NCBI GenBank assembly: GCA_943372195.1 | Contig: CALRXS010000004.1 | Span: forward strand, 62,001 to 126,000 | Reading direction: 5' to 3' | From: JAEYZM01 sp943372195 | Lineage (GTDB): Bacteria > Bacteroidota > Bacteroidia > Sphingobacteriales > Sphingobacteriaceae | DNA: 64,000 nt | Part shown: in pieces, positions 33,973 to 43,130 of the stretch | Layout of the letters: every line of letters begins with the position of its first letter | How positions within the stretch are numbered: the first letter of the stretch is position 1 | Program-made: the position numbers and the translations under genes | The notes under the pieces: model-generated | The model's input: the letters and a program-made list of their open reading frames with translations, nothing else | Databases searched by the model: none | What the model was told of the DNA's origin: nothing

Positions 33973-36027
33973 CTAAAATGGAATTAAATTTGTGGTAATT
34001 TCCTGAGAATTTTGCGGATTTACGGTAATAATTTGGTAATCTTTCATGAATTTTATGTAATTCCTTGCCATTCTTTCCTTAATATTTAGGTAATTCATTA
34101 ATTCTGATGTCAATTCGCCTGTTGTGTAGACATTCTTACGCACATATAAATCTTTTATTAGGTTAGAGAGCTCTTCAATTTTACGATGATCAGTATCTTC
34201 TTTACTTTTTATTCCTAAGCTAACATGCCTCTTTAATTCATCATCCCAACCAAATTGAATCATCGGCACTTCCAAGGGACTTCCATCTCTTACTTTCAAT
34301 GCTTTTACCACACTGGTATTTGAATTATCGCTTTTCTCAATGGAAATTATTCCAGCTGCTTTACGTTGAATCTCTGAACCAAGGTGACCACGAAGTTTCA
34401 TCCCACTAGGACTTAGATGTAATACACAAATAATACATGTTTTGTATATTCCAGCAAGTCTAAATAACTCATCAACTAACTCAACAGATTGCTCCTCATC
34501 ATTTACACCAGAAATTAAATCAGCAATTCCATCAATAACTACCATATGTATTCCATTAAACTCATAGTAGAACTTATCCATACTTTGTAAAATGCTTTGA
34601 AGCCTTTCTTTTCGGGACATTCCGACTAAACAATAAGCTTTAAAATAATTGGGCGGATAATTTAAGTTCGATCTTTTTAAAAGATGCGACATGTTTTTGT
34701 ATAATTGATCTTCCGACTGTTCTGTATCATAAACAATTACTGCTTTGTTATAAATATTATTTTGAATAGTAGTACCCAAAGTATCTAGATCGGTTCCAGG
34801 TCTACATATAGCACCTGAAAGTATTCCCCCTAGATAATTAGATTTCCCACTACCTTCCATACCTGTAATACATAACAAATTACCAGCAGACCCAAGAGTG
34901 ACTTCATTAATTGAAATAATTGGCTCTGCTTTTAAGGGTGGATTCATAAAATCTATTTCACACGATTTTAAAATAGACATCGTTTCTTCATATATTGAAT
35001 CAAGTAATTTACAGAATAGATTCATTAACTGCTCTTTTGTATTACCCAACCTGAAGTAATCAGAAATATCTTTTGATTCTTTAGTGCCAGGTAGGGGGAG
35101 GGTTAATGATAATATGTTATATTCAGATAAAATTGATGTATGTTTTTTCATACACTCGATACCTGTTTTGTCGGTATCATATAATAAAACAATATGCTTA
35201 AACCTAGCTCGCAATCGTTTTATAATCGACTTAGAAATATTAACCGTTTCACTATTAAAACAAATAGCATTGAATCCATTAGAGTATAAACTAAGCACAT
35301 CTTTTTCTCCACCAGTAATAAAAAGGATATCACCTCTAGAAGGTAGTTGTTCTAATCCAAACACATAATTCGGATTAGTTTCGCCAGCATATAAAAATCT
35401 AAGCTTTGAAAATGGCTGGTAAATTTTTACAAATCTCTTTTGTATATAACCATAAATTGGTTCTGATCGCCTTGAAATTAATTCGTAATTGCCACCATTT
35501 TTATTTTTACCCGAAAATTTATTAATTGATACTACATTAAATAGTTTCAACGTATCAGCTGATATTCCATACTGATTCCAAAATTCTAATTCTGTATCAT
35601 CAAAACTTTTGTGTTCTATTGGAATAGTAATTTCATCAGCTTCAATAATTACTTCTTCCGTGTTGTTAGCGATAACAGCCTTCTTTTGTGAATTATTAAA
35701 TATATGTAAAGGTTTAAAACTTTGAATATTTAAGACTAACTTTTCATTAATAATATTTAATGTTCTATTAAAATCAATTGCATCAGAACAATTTAAATTG
35801 TTAATTTTTGCAACTAGCTGGAAACAATCACCCGAGTATTCAGTGTCTCCGAAATCTTTAAACTTATAAGTATTACTTACTTTATCTAAAAATATATAGC
35901 AAGATGATTTTGTATCATCATAATATGGGTTCTTAAATGCTTTGCCAACCTCAGTGAAATTAGGAAACAGATATGACTTAAAAACTTCTAATCCACGATT
36001 AGTAGCAGCTAATATTTCATCCCTCAT
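33973..36027 (-). CDS. Element primase-helicase (Toprim plus RecA-like)
   Basis: 684-aa replication protein. The N-terminal region (YYDDTKSSCYIFLDKVSNTY, KFKDFGDTEYSGDCFQLV) resembles zinc-less primase N-domains. A Toprim domain follows, with FITGGEKDVLSLYS (about 235) and VLLYDTDKTGIECMK (about 281). A RecA/DnaB-like ATPase follows, with Walker A CITGMEGSGKSNYL (about 392) and Walker B MVVIDGIADLISG (about 500). The C-terminus looks like a winged helix. Such proteins copy plasmids, phages and ICEs. It lies 7 bases downstream of the HTH gene. Confidence 0.8.
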   Translation of the reverse strand: MRDEILAATNRGLEVFKSYLFPNFTEVGKAFKNPYYDDTKSSCYIFLDKVSNTYKFKDFGDTEYSGDCFQLVAKINNLNCSDAIDFNRTLNIINEKLVLNIQSFKPLHIFNNSQKKAVIANNTEEVIIEADEITIPIEHKSFDDTELEFWNQYGISADTLKLFNVVSINKFSGKNKNGGNYELISRRSEPIYGYIQKRFVKIYQPFSKLRFLYAGETNPNYVFGLEQLPSRGDILFITGGEKDVLSLYSNGFNAICFNSETVNISKSIIKRLRARFKHIVLLYDTDKTGIECMKKHTSILSEYNILSLTLPLPGTKESKDISDYFRLGNTKEQLMNLFCKLLDSIYEETMSILKSCEIDFMNPPLKAEPIISINEVTLGSAGNLLCITGMEGSGKSNYLGGILSGAICRPGTDLDTLGTTIQNNIYNKAVIVYDTEQSEDQLYKNMSHLLKRSNLNYPPNYFKAYCLVGMSRKERLQSILQSMDKFYYEFNGIHMVVIDGIADLISGVNDEEQSVELVDELFRLAGIYKTCIICVLHLSPSGMKLRGHLGSEIQRKAAGIISIEKSDNSNTSVVKALKVRDGSPLEVPMIQFGWDDELKRHVSLGIKSKEDTDHRKIEELSNLIKDLYVRKNVYTTGELTSELMNYLNIKERMARNYIKFMKDYQIITVNPQNSQEITTNLIPF

Positions 36028-36034
36028 TACCTAA

Positions 36035-36325
36035 TTACAATAAACTTCCTGCTGTTACCTTTTTCTTTTTTTCTAAGAAAGCTCTAATATCATTTATATG
36101 AAATCTAAGTTTTCTATTGTATTTAAAGCATTCAATCTCTTCTCGTTCTAAATAGGTAAACAGTGTTCTTCTGCTTATACCAATAAGTTTACAAGCCCCA
36201 GCAACATCAACATACTCATCTTCCATTTGTGCTTTTGGACTGTAATATTTCATTTTTTCTTCGAGCTGATCAAATCTTTTCATCAAATTCTTGAAGGCTT
36301 CAGATTCCATAGTAATAACTTCCAT
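36035..36325 (-). CDS. Excisionase-like HTH protein
   Basis: 96-aa protein with a MerR/HTH_17-type DNA-binding domain: EYVDVAGACKLIGISRRTLF, TYLEREEIECFKYNRKLRFH, then INDIRAFLEKKKK. This is the standard excisionase-family protein of Bacteroidota mobile elements. It starts the transcript that includes the primase-helicase. It may direct excision, repress, or both. Confidence 0.8.
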   Translation of the reverse strand: MEVITMESEAFKNLMKRFDQLEEKMKYYSPKAQMEDEYVDVAGACKLIGISRRTLFTYLEREEIECFKYNRKLRFHINDIRAFLEKKKKVTAGSLL

Positions 36326-36420
36326 AACCGCATATTTTATATTGCAAGTTTATGTGAAGGCTGCAAAAAAAACATTCCACTAGAAATTCTACTAGAATGT
36401 TTTTCTATACAATAACTTGA

Positions 36421-37224
36421 TTATAAATCTTTTTCTTTTATTTTTTGAAATGCATTTTCTAACTCTCTGAATAATGTAGTATTCGTTTTACGATTTTTTA
36501 CTGCTTTTAAGGTGCCGTATGGGTCGGCTACCTCAACACCAAATGACCAGCTAAGGAATTCTAATAAATCAACAAAAGTTAGTGTGGCATCTTCTCTTGC
36601 AAAAGCATTTGATTCATTTAATGCTGAAATTAGAGTAATAAATTCAGCTTTACTTTTTGTCCATTTTATTAATGGTTTATCATTGCCTTCTGGGAATAAA
36701 GCTAATTGATTTTTATTTGTATGATTTTTAGTTGTAGGGATTTTAGTTTGATTATCAGTATTGTTATACTTTTGAATTAGCCTAATTCTGTGATTGAAAT
36801 AATTCAAAAGATTTTCTGTAAGTAAGTTCTGAACCTTAAAGAAATCTAGCACTTTAGCTCTGAATAATTCTTCTGAATCAAATGGGAAATTATCAATAGA
36901 ATCTACTTCCAATCTATTAATTAACAATTTGGTATCTGATGGAAAGTAAAAGCTTTTAAATTCTTTGACTTCATATTTAGCATACTCCAATTTCCTATAG
37001 CTTTTCTCTAACTCAGTGTTTCTTATATAAGTATCAAAATATGTAGTACATTCTTTAAATTTAGATTTAAGGAAATTGTAATATTCAAATGGATCAGAAT
37101 ATTCATTAAATTGAATATCCGCACCTAAGTCAAATTCGAACAAATTTATTTTTCTTCTGGTTTTTGTTTTTCTGATTTTTGTTTTTGCTTTTTTTAACTC
37201 GTCTAGTGTTTTTGTTAATGGCAT
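36421..37224 (-). CDS. rteC: RteC-like regulator of a conjugative/mobilisable element
   Basis: 267-aa protein. The C-terminal part (KWTKSKAEFITLISALNESN, VDLLEFLSWSFGVEV, YGTLKAVKNRKTNTTLFREL) and the N-terminal helical part with Tyr/Phe-rich FKSFYFPSD match the RteC family, which activates excision and transfer genes in CTnDOT-type elements. The middle carries a Thr/Asn/Lys-rich linker. It is the last gene before the element's right end. Confidence 0.75.
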   Translation of the reverse strand: MPLTKTLDELKKAKTKIRKTKTRRKINLFEFDLGADIQFNEYSDPFEYYNFLKSKFKECTTYFDTYIRNTELEKSYRKLEYAKYEVKEFKSFYFPSDTKLLINRLEVDSIDNFPFDSEELFRAKVLDFFKVQNLLTENLLNYFNHRIRLIQKYNNTDNQTKIPTTKNHTNKNQLALFPEGNDKPLIKWTKSKAEFITLISALNESNAFAREDATLTFVDLLEFLSWSFGVEVADPYGTLKAVKNRKTNTTLFRELENAFQKIKEKDL

Positions 37225-37315
37225 TGGGAGCTGTTGTTAAATTTTTCGCAAATAACGTTAAATGAGCATAAATTTTAAAATTTATAGACTGAAATTATGA
37301 TTGGTTTAAATCACT

Positions 37316-37361
37316 TGGCAATACGGCAATGTATATATACATATACATTGCCATATTGCCA
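37316..37361. repeat. 46-bp palindrome with four GGCAAT units
   Basis: Two 21-base arms (37316-37336 and 37341-37361) with a single mismatch flank ATAC. Each arm carries two copies of GGCAAT (TGGCAATACGGCAATG), so four copies face each other. It lies between rteC and the attachment fragment. Candidates are an operator, an iteron-like origin or a recombination-directionality site. Confidence 0.6.
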
Positions 37362-37605
37362 GATAGTGATGATTCGAGATTTCAAAATTCAATGAATATA
37401 ACTAGCTAATTTTCAAGCAAATTATTGTTGATAAAAATTTATGACTTAGAATTGAATATTAACCTATAAGTATTTATGTTTGCAATAGAATGCAAAACGA
37501 TGGTATTCAAATAAACCCCTTTTTGAAAAGACTCGTACCATTCTCGTGACCCCTAAGTGCAGTTCATTAACATAGGTACTATAAATCAAGCGATTACACC
37601 AGGTA

Positions 37606-37629
37606 GTTCGACTCCCTCCAGCTCCACCA
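37606..37629 (+). other. Attachment site remnant: tmRNA 3' end (attR)
   Basis: 24 bases identical in kind to a tmRNA 3' terminus: T-loop TTCGACT, CCCTC stem half, acceptor CAGCTCC and ACCA. The base-pairing partner of the CCCTC stem is wrong just upstream (GGTAG), and no tmRNA 5' part is found within 400 bases. It is therefore a displaced tail left by site-specific integration. A tRNA with the same acceptor end is the alternative. Confidence 0.65.
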
Positions 37630-37842
37630 AACTAGTATGTTAGTATGCTAATATGCTAGTGTTAGTGGGTAGTGATTAGTAACCAGATGTTCGTGTTTAT
37701 TTTGTAAAATTTTCTTTTATAACTTTAGTTACATCTAAAATTATTTCCATTTTCCTAATCAAATTTAATCCTTTGATTACCAATTTATTTACTTAAATTG
37801 TAATGCTACAACTAAATTAATTACAATTCACATGCGCTCAAT

Positions 37843-40800
37843 ATGCTAATTATAGACGTATTACCAATCGCACGCAATACTTTCAAAAAAATTGTGTTGC
37901 TATTGCTTTGCAATTTTATTTTCAGCGCAGCATATAGCTTCTTACCATTACACCCTGGCTCTATTGGTTCTGACCAAACAGTTTGTATTGGTGGGACTCC
38001 GAATTCTTTTACTTCTATTACACCTGCAACTGGTGTTGGTACTATTACCTATCAATGGCAAATTTCTACTACTAGTGCCTCATCGGGTTTTACAAATATT
38101 GTCGGTGCTACTGCTTTAACATATAGTCATGGAGCTGTTAGTGTTATTACTTATTTTCGAAGAGTAGCGAGTAATGGAGTCGAAGCACCGATAGCAACAG
38201 ATCCCATAACTATTAACATTAGTCTCACTAGTGTTGGTGGTACTTTTATTGGTGCTGGTACTTATTGCACATCTGCCGCCTCTATACAGCTCTCTCTAAA
38301 TTCATTTAATGGTACGCTACTTAGTTGGCAATCTGCCGATGATTCTAGCTTTACTACTAATGTTACAACTATAAGCACAACCAATAATCCGTTAAGTGTA
38401 GGTAGGCCTTTCCCCTTCGTAAGATATTATAGAGCATTGGTTGATGTTCCTGGTTGCGGTTCTATATTTTCTAGATTTGTGAAAATTATTGTTGTTGACC
38501 AAACTGTTGCTGGCACTAGTGCTGGTAATACAACTTTTTGTTCTACTACTAATTCTCATAATATTACTCTAAGCGGAAATGTCGGATCTGTTTTGAGATG
38601 GGAATCATCACCTAATAGTAATTTTATTCCTCTTACCAACATCAATAACACTACCACTACACTTTCTCTTACGAATATCAATACTACAACATACTATCGT
38701 GCTGTTGTTCGTAATGATAGTTGCGATACTAAAACAAGCACTAGCTCTATTGTTACGATTCTAACTAGTCCTGATGCTGGTACATTAATGGGCTCAGACA
38801 CTATTTGCAATTCAAACAATATTAATTCTACTACATTGGTATTGAATAATTTTGTTGGCTCCATTTCTAAATGGCAATCTTCTAGCAATAGTAATTTCAC
38901 GACTAATGTAACTGATATTGCGAATACGAATGATTCATTAACAATTACTAATCTTTCAACTACTACTTATTACCGAGTTATTGTCACTAATGGATCCTGC
39001 CCTGCTGATACTTCGAACGTTGCTGTAATTATGTTGAATCCACTCTCCAACGGTGGTAACCTTACTGGTAATAATCCTTTTAATCCGAACATCATTGTAT
39101 GCTCTGGTATAAATTCTAGCACCTTGATTTTAAGTAGTCATGTAGGTACAATTCTGAAATGGCAATCTTCTTCAAGCTCCGATTTTTCAGGTACTGTAAT
39201 TGATATCACAAATACTACTAGCTCTTACCTTGCTACTAATTTAACAAGCACTACTTATTACAGAGTAATTGTGAAAAGTGGAATTTGTGAAGCTGATACT
39301 TCTAATATTAGAGTAATTACCGTAAACCCTGTTACTGATGCTGGCATATTAAATAACGATACTGTTTGCGGTACTACCAACTCTACAACAATTCGTCTTT
39401 CTAATTATATAGGAAGCATTATAAAATGGGAGAGCTCTACTGTTGCTAGTTTTAGTTCTGGCATTACGACAATTGCTAATACAACTGATAGTTTAGTAGT
39501 TATAAATTTATCTACTACCACTTATTATCGAGTTATTGTGAAGAGTGGCGTATGTTCTGCTGATACATCTAATATCGCTAACATTGTTGTTAACCCTGCG
39601 AGTGTTGGTGGTACTTTAACAGGCGGCGGACATTTTTGTCCGACTGTTGCTTTTCCTGTTTTATTTTTAAACGGACATGTTGGAAGTATTTTGAGATGGG
39701 AGCGATCTTCAGTTCCTGATTTTTCGAGTAATGTTACTGTAATCAATTTCACTGGTACGAATTATTCTACTACTATTTTAACACCTTCTACTTTTTATTA
39801 TCGTGCAGTAATTAAAAATGGTGTTTGTCCGATTGCATATTCAACTGTCGATACCATTATAATTGACTCTACTTCTGTAGGTGGTACTATTACGGGTAGT
39901 GGAGGGGTATGTTCTACCAACGATAGTATAACTTTAATCTTAGGCGGATACACCGGTTCTATTATTAAATGGCAATCTAGTACGAGTCCGACCTTTAGTA
40001 ATTCAATCACCGATATTGTTAATACAACTAATACATACATCGCAACTAATATTTCAACCGCTACTTATTACCGTGCAGTAATAAAAAGTGGAACCTGTTC
40101 GAGTGTTAACTCATCTATCGCAAGTATTTTAATTACTGCACCTACTGCGGGTGGTAACATTACTGGACCAATTGGTTTTTGTAGTTTAACGAACAGCTCA
40201 ACCTTAACTCTTTCTATTCATGTTGGTACCATCATTGAATGGCAATCTTCTACTAATGCAAATTTTACTGGAACTGTTACAAGTATTCCTAATACTGCTA
40301 ATCTTACTTCATATACTGCTGTAAATTTAACTACTACAACCTATTTCAGAGTGTTATTGAAAAACGGAAATTGCGCTTCTGCATTTTCTACTGTAAAAGC
40401 TTTAACCTCTCTCGGACCTTTCCCAGATGCAGGTATTATCACAGGTCCTTCTGCTGTTTGTAGCGGCACTAACAATGCTACATTGACTTTAACTTCTTAT
40501 GTAGGTACAATTGTCAAATGGCAATCGAGTACACTTGCCAATTTTTCTTCAAGTGTTGTTGACATTGCTAATACAACAAATACTTTAAATATTGTCAACC
40601 TAAATTCTGTAATGTATTATAGAGCTATTGTACTTAGTGGCGCTCTTGATTGTGAAGATACTAGCGACGCAAAAGCAATTACTATTGATACAAAACCTAT
40701 AGCTGGTTCTATCATCGGTTCTGATACCCTATGTGCGGGTATAAATTCTAATACATTACACTTAATAAATTACACTGGCAATATTGTTCATTGGCAAAGT

Positions 40801-43128
40801 TCCAACTCTCAAGATTTCTCTACTAACCTTCAAACTATTGCCAATACGAGCGATAGCTTAGTCGTAAATAATTTATTAGCCACAACTTTTTATCGCGTAA
40901 TTGTAAGTAATGGTGTTTGTGATCCTGATACCTCTCTTATTGCAATTATTAAAGTTGATTCTAATTCAACAGCTGCTGAAATATTAAATAATGATACTCT
41001 TTGTATCAATCAAAATTCTAAAACTTTAAAGCTTATTAATTTCTTCGGAAGTGTGCTTTACTGGCAAAGTTCTACTGATTCAAATTTCATTTCGAACTTG
41101 CAAACAATTAATAATACTACTGATAGTCTTGTTGTCAATAATCTTAATACGAGCACTTATTACAGAGTTCTAATTAAAAACGGAACTTGTTCTATTGATA
41201 CTAGTAAATTTGTTTTTCTAAAAATTGATGAGCTTCCAATAGCCGGATTACTTTCTAATTCCGACAGCTTTTGCCTTTCAAACATTACCATTAATACCTT
41301 ATTGAGATTAAACTCTTATTTCGGATCCATCGTTAAATGGCAGTCTTCGTTGAGTCCAGATTTCTCTAGCTCTATCATTGATATTAATAATATCACTGAC
41401 TCTCTTTTAATTACTAACATCACTCAAACAATTTATTACAGAGTAATTGTAAGTAATGGTGTTTGTAATAATGATACTAGTAACATTGTACAGCTTTTTA
41501 TTAAAGCTCCTTCAAATGCCGGTAACCTCACAGGCAATAATCCCTTTAATCCGAATATCATCGTATGTGCCGACTCTAACTCCAGCACTTTAATATTATC
41601 TAGTTATATAGGCAGTATCATCAAATGGCAATCAGCAGCCGATAGTAATTTTACTACTAGCTTAACTGATATCAATAATACTACTAACTCTTTACTAGTT
41701 ATTAATATTTCTACAACAACTTATTACAGAGTGATTGTTCAAAATGCAGATTGCGAACCTGATACTTCTAATTTCAAAGTGATTATTGTGAATCAGCCTT
41801 CAGTTGCCGGGCAAATACTCAGCGATACTATTTGCATAAATGGTAATACGATTTTAAAAGTTACCAACTATATCGGTTCTATTTTATTTTGGCAAAGTTC
41901 TAGTTCAAATGATTTTAGCACAAACCTTCAAACTATAGCAAATACAACAGATAGCTTAATAATTAATAATTTATCTGCTACAACTTATTATAGAGTAATT
42001 GTAAAAAATGGTGTATGCGCTATAGATACTAGCCTTATCGCTTTTGTGAAAGTGGTATCGAATTCTTATTCTAATACGATCATAAGTCCGCAGCCCGATT
42101 CATTTATCATTAGCGGTAACCCGAATACTATCATAGGTTCTATCAATAGCATTGACTCAAATTTTATTTCTTATCAATGGCAGTATGCTGTAATAACAGA
42201 TAGTACATTGTTTATGATTATTAATAATTCTGATTCTATAAATCATGACCCCAATACCATAACACAAACTACTTGGTATCGTAGAATCATTTATAATAGT
42301 ATATGTAATTCTTACGATACCTCTAATGTGATTAGGTTGACGGTATTGCAGATAGATACGAATATTAATGCAATGCTCGGACTTGCATTAAATGTTGCTA
42401 ATCCGATTAATTTATCAGAAGGAACTTATCAAATTGATTATAGAATTACAATCAAGAATTATGGGAATACTGATCTAGAAAAAATTAGACTTAAAGAAAA
42501 TTTAAGTAATGTATTTTTTGCACCATCCACATTTATAATTTTAAATGTTCAATCGAGTACCGGATTAATTCTTGATCCGAATTTTGATGGAGTCAATCAA
42601 CTATTCCTTTTAGATTCAACTCAAAATAATATAGCAATAGGGGCTACACATAACATAGATATTCGACTTCAAGTCCAAACGAATCTATCAAATGTGATTT
42701 ATTATAATCAAGTAACAGCCATTGCGAATGCAGTAAATAGTATTGTTACAGCGATTGATACTTCAGTCGATGGATTAAATCCAGACCCCAATAATGATAG
42801 TATACCCGATGAACAATCTCCTACAATAGTCGAGATTTTGGTATTCGTACCGAGTGGTTTCTCTCCTAATGGTGATGGTAAAAATGATGAGTTTAAAATT
42901 CGTGGAATAGAAAATTACCCTAACAACAAATTAGAAATTTATAATCGTTGGGGGAATTTAGTTTTCGAACAAGCACCCTATGATAATACCTGGAGAGGCG
43001 ATGTGAAAAATTCAAATGCATATATTATTGGTGATGGTATTTTACCAAGTGGAACTTATTTCTACTTGTTAGATTTTGGAGTACCTGGCTCAAAGCAATT
43101 AAGTGGTTATATAGTAATACGGAAATAG
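37843..43128 (+). CDS. Giant T9SS repeat protein with gliding-type C-terminal domain
   Basis: 1761-aa secreted protein. An N-terminal signal segment (KKIVLLLLCNFIFSAAYSF, about 15-33) precedes about sixteen ~95-residue Ig-like repeats with the pattern TLxLSxYxGSIxKWQSS ... NTTxSLxxxNLxTTTYYRVI, then C and DTSN. A DUF11-like domain follows near 1510-1620. The type B T9SS sorting domain is at about 1665-1761 (FVPSGFSPNGDGKNDEFKIR, LEIYNRWGNLVFEQ, YDNTWRGD, GTYFYLLDFG). It is expected at the cell surface or released, as an adhesin or gliding-related protein. Two repeats share an extra NPFNPNIIV insertion. Confidence 0.9.
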   Translation: MLIIDVLPIARNTFKKIVLLLLCNFIFSAAYSFLPLHPGSIGSDQTVCIGGTPNSFTSITPATGVGTITYQWQISTTSASSGFTNIVGATALTYSHGAVSVITYFRRVASNGVEAPIATDPITINISLTSVGGTFIGAGTYCTSAASIQLSLNSFNGTLLSWQSADDSSFTTNVTTISTTNNPLSVGRPFPFVRYYRALVDVPGCGSIFSRFVKIIVVDQTVAGTSAGNTTFCSTTNSHNITLSGNVGSVLRWESSPNSNFIPLTNINNTTTTLSLTNINTTTYYRAVVRNDSCDTKTSTSSIVTILTSPDAGTLMGSDTICNSNNINSTTLVLNNFVGSISKWQSSSNSNFTTNVTDIANTNDSLTITNLSTTTYYRVIVTNGSCPADTSNVAVIMLNPLSNGGNLTGNNPFNPNIIVCSGINSSTLILSSHVGTILKWQSSSSSDFSGTVIDITNTTSSYLATNLTSTTYYRVIVKSGICEADTSNIRVITVNPVTDAGILNNDTVCGTTNSTTIRLSNYIGSIIKWESSTVASFSSGITTIANTTDSLVVINLSTTTYYRVIVKSGVCSADTSNIANIVVNPASVGGTLTGGGHFCPTVAFPVLFLNGHVGSILRWERSSVPDFSSNVTVINFTGTNYSTTILTPSTFYYRAVIKNGVCPIAYSTVDTIIIDSTSVGGTITGSGGVCSTNDSITLILGGYTGSIIKWQSSTSPTFSNSITDIVNTTNTYIATNISTATYYRAVIKSGTCSSVNSSIASILITAPTAGGNITGPIGFCSLTNSSTLTLSIHVGTIIEWQSSTNANFTGTVTSIPNTANLTSYTAVNLTTTTYFRVLLKNGNCASAFSTVKALTSLGPFPDAGIITGPSAVCSGTNNATLTLTSYVGTIVKWQSSTLANFSSSVVDIANTTNTLNIVNLNSVMYYRAIVLSGALDCEDTSDAKAITIDTKPIAGSIIGSDTLCAGINSNTLHLINYTGNIVHWQSSNSQDFSTNLQTIANTSDSLVVNNLLATTFYRVIVSNGVCDPDTSLIAIIKVDSNSTAAEILNNDTLCINQNSKTLKLINFFGSVLYWQSSTDSNFISNLQTINNTTDSLVVNNLNTSTYYRVLIKNGTCSIDTSKFVFLKIDELPIAGLLSNSDSFCLSNITINTLLRLNSYFGSIVKWQSSLSPDFSSSIIDINNITDSLLITNITQTIYYRVIVSNGVCNNDTSNIVQLFIKAPSNAGNLTGNNPFNPNIIVCADSNSSTLILSSYIGSIIKWQSAADSNFTTSLTDINNTTNSLLVINISTTTYYRVIVQNADCEPDTSNFKVIIVNQPSVAGQILSDTICINGNTILKVTNYIGSILFWQSSSSNDFSTNLQTIANTTDSLIINNLSATTYYRVIVKNGVCAIDTSLIAFVKVVSNSYSNTIISPQPDSFIISGNPNTIIGSINSIDSNFISYQWQYAVITDSTLFMIINNSDSINHDPNTITQTTWYRRIIYNSICNSYDTSNVIRLTVLQIDTNINAMLGLALNVANPINLSEGTYQIDYRITIKNYGNTDLEKIRLKENLSNVFFAPSTFIILNVQSSTGLILDPNFDGVNQLFLLDSTQNNIAIGATHNIDIRLQVQTNLSNVIYYNQVTAIANAVNSIVTAIDTSVDGLNPDPNNDSIPDEQSPTIVEILVFVPSGFSPNGDGKNDEFKIRGIENYPNNKLEIYNRWGNLVFEQAPYDNTWRGDVKNSNAYIIGDGILPSGTYFYLLDFGVPGSKQLSGYIVIRK

Positions 43129-43130
43129 CT

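Larger units (their letters stand above)
1..37629. mobile_element. Integrated mobile element (right part), phage-like plus defence cargo
   Basis: The whole stretch up to the tmRNA 3'-end fragment at 37606-37629 carries only accessory functions: virion/lysis-like genes, plasmid-type DNA processing, several defence systems, a primase-helicase, an excisionase-like protein and an RteC-like regulator. Core metabolic and T9SS genes begin immediately after it. Integration into the 3' end of tmRNA is common for integrases and leaves a short duplicate of the gene tail at the far end. The intact gene and the element integrase would then lie left of the window. Nested or composite insertions cannot be excluded; the tyrosine recombinase at 24454 is more likely local to the hsdS switch. 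Confidence 0.6.
37225..37842. other. Element-chromosome junction region
   Basis: No ORF of note. It contains the RteC promoter side, the 46-bp palindrome (37316-37361), a long AT-rich stretch, the tmRNA 3'-end fragment (37606-37629), then a repetitive ACTAGTATGTTAGTATGC stretch and the leader of the giant repeat protein. No intact tRNA, tmRNA or other RNA gene is recognisable. Confidence 0.55.

Noticed and set aside
37229..37629. A complete tmRNA gene (GGAGCTG at 37229 could pair with CAGCTCC at 37619-37625)
   Set aside because: The interior has no recognisable tmRNA D-arm, tag reading frame or pseudoknots, the T-stem is broken and the 5' end overlaps the rteC leader. The pairing is probably chance, and the 3' end is better explained as an attachment remnant.
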